This document shows positions 6,383-7,467 of a DNA stretch of 7,467 bases, piece by piece. The position numbers and the translations under genes are program-made. A model generated the notes under the pieces. It saw nothing but the letters and a program-made list of their open reading frames with translations. It searched no databases and had not been told where the DNA came from. The stretch comes from Betaproteobacteria bacterium (GTDB lineage: Bacteria > Pseudomonadota > Gammaproteobacteria > Burkholderiales > SG8-41), in the NCBI GenBank assembly GCA_025363575.1, contig JANYDM010000185.1:1-7467 (forward strand). Reading direction: 5' to 3'. Positions within the stretch are counted from its first letter, which is position 1; each line of letters opens with the position of its first letter.

Positions 6383-6597
6383 CGAATCTCCGGGAATACC
6401 CGTTCTTCGTCGAACACGCCGCTCTTGGTGCGCAATACGACGATGCCACCCATCTGGCCAAGCGATTTTCGCAGGATCCCGGCGCGGCTGCCTTCTTCTT
6501 TGGTCTTAAAGGTCCGCAGCACCTTCATCGTGTCGTCATGCTTGAGTACCCATTGCGCCTTGCTCTCATCGAAACGCAGGGTGAATTTCCTCTTCAA
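6379..6597 (-). CDS. DUF2188-like small protein
   Basis: A 72-residue basic, soluble protein whose pattern fits DUF2188: an amino-terminal strand with a Trp (AQWVLKHDD, Trp16), an FKTKEEGSRAGILRKSLG helix (30-47), then a strand pair GGIVVLRTKSGVFDEERVF ending EERVFPE, like the ER-T/V-Y/F end of the family. Function of the family is unknown. The start is TTG 6597, decided by AGAGGAG (6610-6604) placed 6 nt before it; no ATG serves. It converges with topoisomerase IB, their stop codons overlapping at 6379-6382, and lies downstream of the ArsR-type gene on the same strand with a 129-nt gap. It could be cotranscribed with that regulator or have its own promoter. Confidence 0.78.
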   Translation of the reverse strand: MKRKFTLRFDESKAQWVLKHDDTMKVLRTFKTKEEGSRAGILRKSLGQMGGIVVLRTKSGVFDEERVFPEIR

Positions 6598-6726
6598 GTG
6601 CAGCTCCTCTTCCGTGGATTAACTTGTCGTGGGAACCGTGCGCCATGGCGACAACAGCACGATCCGGGCCACTAGCGTAGCACCAGCGCGCGGCCAGAGG
6701 CAAATCTATCGGGGCCGGCCGCGGGG

Positions 6727-7086
6727 CTAGAGGGCGTTCACCTTCGCGCACGCATGGTCCCGCTGCTGCGCGATGACTTCGAGCGAAAAACGGGCTTCAT
6801 CAAGCCGCGCGGGCTCGAACGCCCAGCGGCGCTCACGGCCGATCTTGACATCGCGCACCAGGCCGGCCTCCGCGAGCACCTGCAGATGCTTGGTGACCGC
6901 CTGTCGGGTAATGGGCGTGCCGGCCGTCAGCTGCGCGATCGATAACGTGCCGCCGGCGCATAGCACGACGATCAGGCGCAGACGCGTCTCGTCGCCCAGC
7001 GCCGAGAATACCGGAGCGTAGGCGCGCGGCGACAGATTTCTCAACGCCGCCGGCGGCGTTGGCGACGGGCTAGGGCGTGGCAACAC
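6727..7086 (-). CDS. ArsR-family winged-helix transcriptional regulator
   Basis: A 119-residue DNA-binding regulator. The ArsR core is clear: APVFSALGDETRLRLIVVLC (24-43), LSIAQLTAGTPITRQ (48-62), recognition helix TRQAVTKHLQVLAEAGLV (60-77), and wing VKIGRERRWAFEP (80-92). The metal-binding ELCVCDL box of arsenic or cadmium sensors is absent. The sequence is closer to the metal-independent ArsR regulators often paired with an SRPBCC/AHSA1 gene, but no such partner is in the window. The start is uncertain: GTG 7086 gives a Pro-rich leader (PRPSPSPTPP) unusual for the family, TTG 7083 is equivalent, and TTG 7044 would give the more typical MRNLSPRAYAPVF. None has a strong ribosome site. The target is unknown. 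Confidence 0.88.
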   Translation of the reverse strand: MLPRPSPSPTPPAALRNLSPRAYAPVFSALGDETRLRLIVVLCAGGTLSIAQLTAGTPITRQAVTKHLQVLAEAGLVRDVKIGRERRWAFEPARLDEARFSLEVIAQQRDHACAKVNAL

Positions 7087-7219
7087 GGCGCGCGGTGTTT
7101 TCCGGTTGTCGTCCCGACCAACCCCATTCCGACGTCATGCCAGCGACCTCGCCCACCACCGTCATGATGTTGTGCGCGTAGTGCGGAAGAATGTTCCAAT
7201 GCTTTAGCGGTTTTGACAC
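7070..7219 (-). CDS. Possible 49-residue ORF overlapping the ArsR start (doubtful)
   Basis: From GTG 7219 (or GTG 7225) the minus strand reads VSKPLKHWNILPHYAHNIM..., then VVGEVAGMTSEWGWSGRQ, to TAG at 7070. The open frame extends back to about 7345 without an ATG (…AFSYNNFVVTLTSSDPSCRYRNC). The residue mix is less Ala/Arg-biased than usual shadow translations in this window, suggesting a gene remnant or short leader ORF. No ribosome site is seen and I recognise no homolog. Its stop lies inside the first codons of the ArsR gene if that starts at GTG 7086, which would allow translational coupling. Confidence 0.2.
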   Translation of the reverse strand: MSKPLKHWNILPHYAHNIMTVVGEVAGMTSEWGWSGRQPENTARRVATP

Positions 7220-7350
7220 GGGCACAATCGAGGCGACAAGCCGGCAATTACGATAACGACATGACGGATCGGACGATGTAAGCGTGACGACGAAATTGTT
7301 GTAAGAGAAAGCGCTTGCCCGCTGACCTAGTGTTATGAGTCTTTAATTCA

Positions 7351-7380
7351 TTGAACATTTATTGCCTTGCGTTGTCTTAT
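7351..7380 (+). promoter_or_regulatory. Candidate sigma70-type promoter for the right-edge gene
   Basis: TTGAAC (7351-7356) and TCTTAT (7375-7380) are spaced by 18 nt, each matching 4 of 6 consensus positions, in the most AT-rich part of the window. Transcription would start about 15-20 nt before the ribosome site. Confidence 0.3.
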
Positions 7381-7395
7381 GTAGAGTAGACAACG
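7370..7395. promoter_or_regulatory. Inverted repeat CGTTGTCT-N10-AGACAACG, candidate operator or leader hairpin
   Basis: Perfect 8-bp arms (7370-7377 and 7388-7395) with a 10-nt spacer overlap the proposed -10 hexamer and end at the first base of the GGGAGGGG ribosome site. Its placement suits a repressor operator; as RNA it could form a hairpin next to the ribosome site. Confidence 0.45.
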
Positions 7396-7405
7396 GGAGG
7401 GGCAT

Positions 7406-7467
7406 ATGAAACGCGGCCGGCAACTTGCAAAACTGGTAATGAGCGTGACTGAGACCAACCAACTGAC
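7406..7467 (+). CDS. Start of an unrecognised gene (first 20 codons, cut by right edge)
   Basis: ATG 7406 is preceded by a strong GGGAGGGG ribosome site (7395-7402) with 3 nt between. The frame reads MKRGRQLAKLVMSVTETNQL and stays open to the window end. The basic, amphipathic start has no signal peptide character. Too little is visible to name a family. The dedicated upstream region with candidate promoter and palindrome supports that it is a real, regulated gene. Confidence 0.65.
   Translation, partial: MKRGRQLAKLVMSVTETNQL

Larger units (their letters stand above)
7087..7405. other. 319-nt stretch with no confident gene; control region for the right-edge gene
   Basis: Apart from the doubtful minus-strand ORF above, I see no gene here. 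From about 7290 the base composition becomes AT-richer than the rest of the window. It contains an 8-bp palindrome AAGCGCTT (7309-7316), a possible promoter and a 26-nt inverted repeat before the gene at 7406. No tRNA or small RNA was recognised. Confidence 0.5.

Noticed and set aside
6713..6720. GGCCGGCC palindrome after the ArsR stop as a terminator
   Set aside because: Only an 8-bp self-complementary core with no loop and no T-run; the flanking GGGG/CGGGG bases do not extend the pairing.
1..7467. CRISPR array, insertion sequence, tRNA or rRNA genes
   Set aside because: No regularly spaced repeats, transposase-like proteins, terminal inverted repeats, or cloverleaf/rRNA sequences were seen on either strand.

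Overview
This is a GC-rich window (GC at most third codon positions, one AT-richer patch near 7290-7390). It most likely comes from a soil or aquatic betaproteobacterium of the Burkholderiales type. That placement is an inference from two Bug/TctC-type solute-binding proteins, a PQQ-dependent alcohol dehydrogenase, CsbD, a topoisomerase IB and codon bias; no rRNA or other phylogenetic marker is present.

Layout. Positions 1-859 (minus) hold the N-terminal 286 codons of a periplasmic PQQ-dependent methanol/ethanol-type dehydrogenase that runs off the left edge. A 261-nt intergenic region separates it from a 60-residue CsbD stress protein (1121-1303, plus). Two divergent Bug solute-binding protein genes follow (1422-2405 minus; 2529-3488 plus). 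The second sits 9 nt before a long reading frame at 3498-5219. Next come a poxvirus-type DNA topoisomerase IB (5354-6382, plus), a DUF2188-like small protein (6379-6597, minus) whose stop overlaps the topoisomerase stop, and an ArsR-type regulator (6727-7086, minus). A regulatory-looking AT-richer stretch leads into the first 20 codons of an unrecognised gene (7406 to the right edge).

The main discovery is the frame at 3498-5219. A conventional gene finder splits it into a 105-residue protein ending in TGA (3813-3815) and a second, promoterless, RBS-less ORF starting at a GTG. Both halves are in the same frame, separated only by that TGA. The codons around it read ...ITGNGA-U-G-N-C..., matching the redox motif of the UGSC family of (seleno)proteins. 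The conserved sequence of that family continues on both sides of the TGA. A strong GC hairpin starts 12 nt after the TGA, about where a bacterial SECIS element should sit. I therefore annotate one 573-residue selenoprotein: an N-terminal UGSC-type domain fused to a ~370-residue C-terminal domain of unknown function, translated in an operon with a Bug receptor.

Working model (inference): the Bug protein captures an organic anion in the periplasm, and the selenoprotein carries out a redox or thiol-type reaction on it or a derivative. No TctA/TctB membrane genes and no selenocysteine machinery (selA, selB, selC, selD) are visible here, so the model depends on the rest of the genome.
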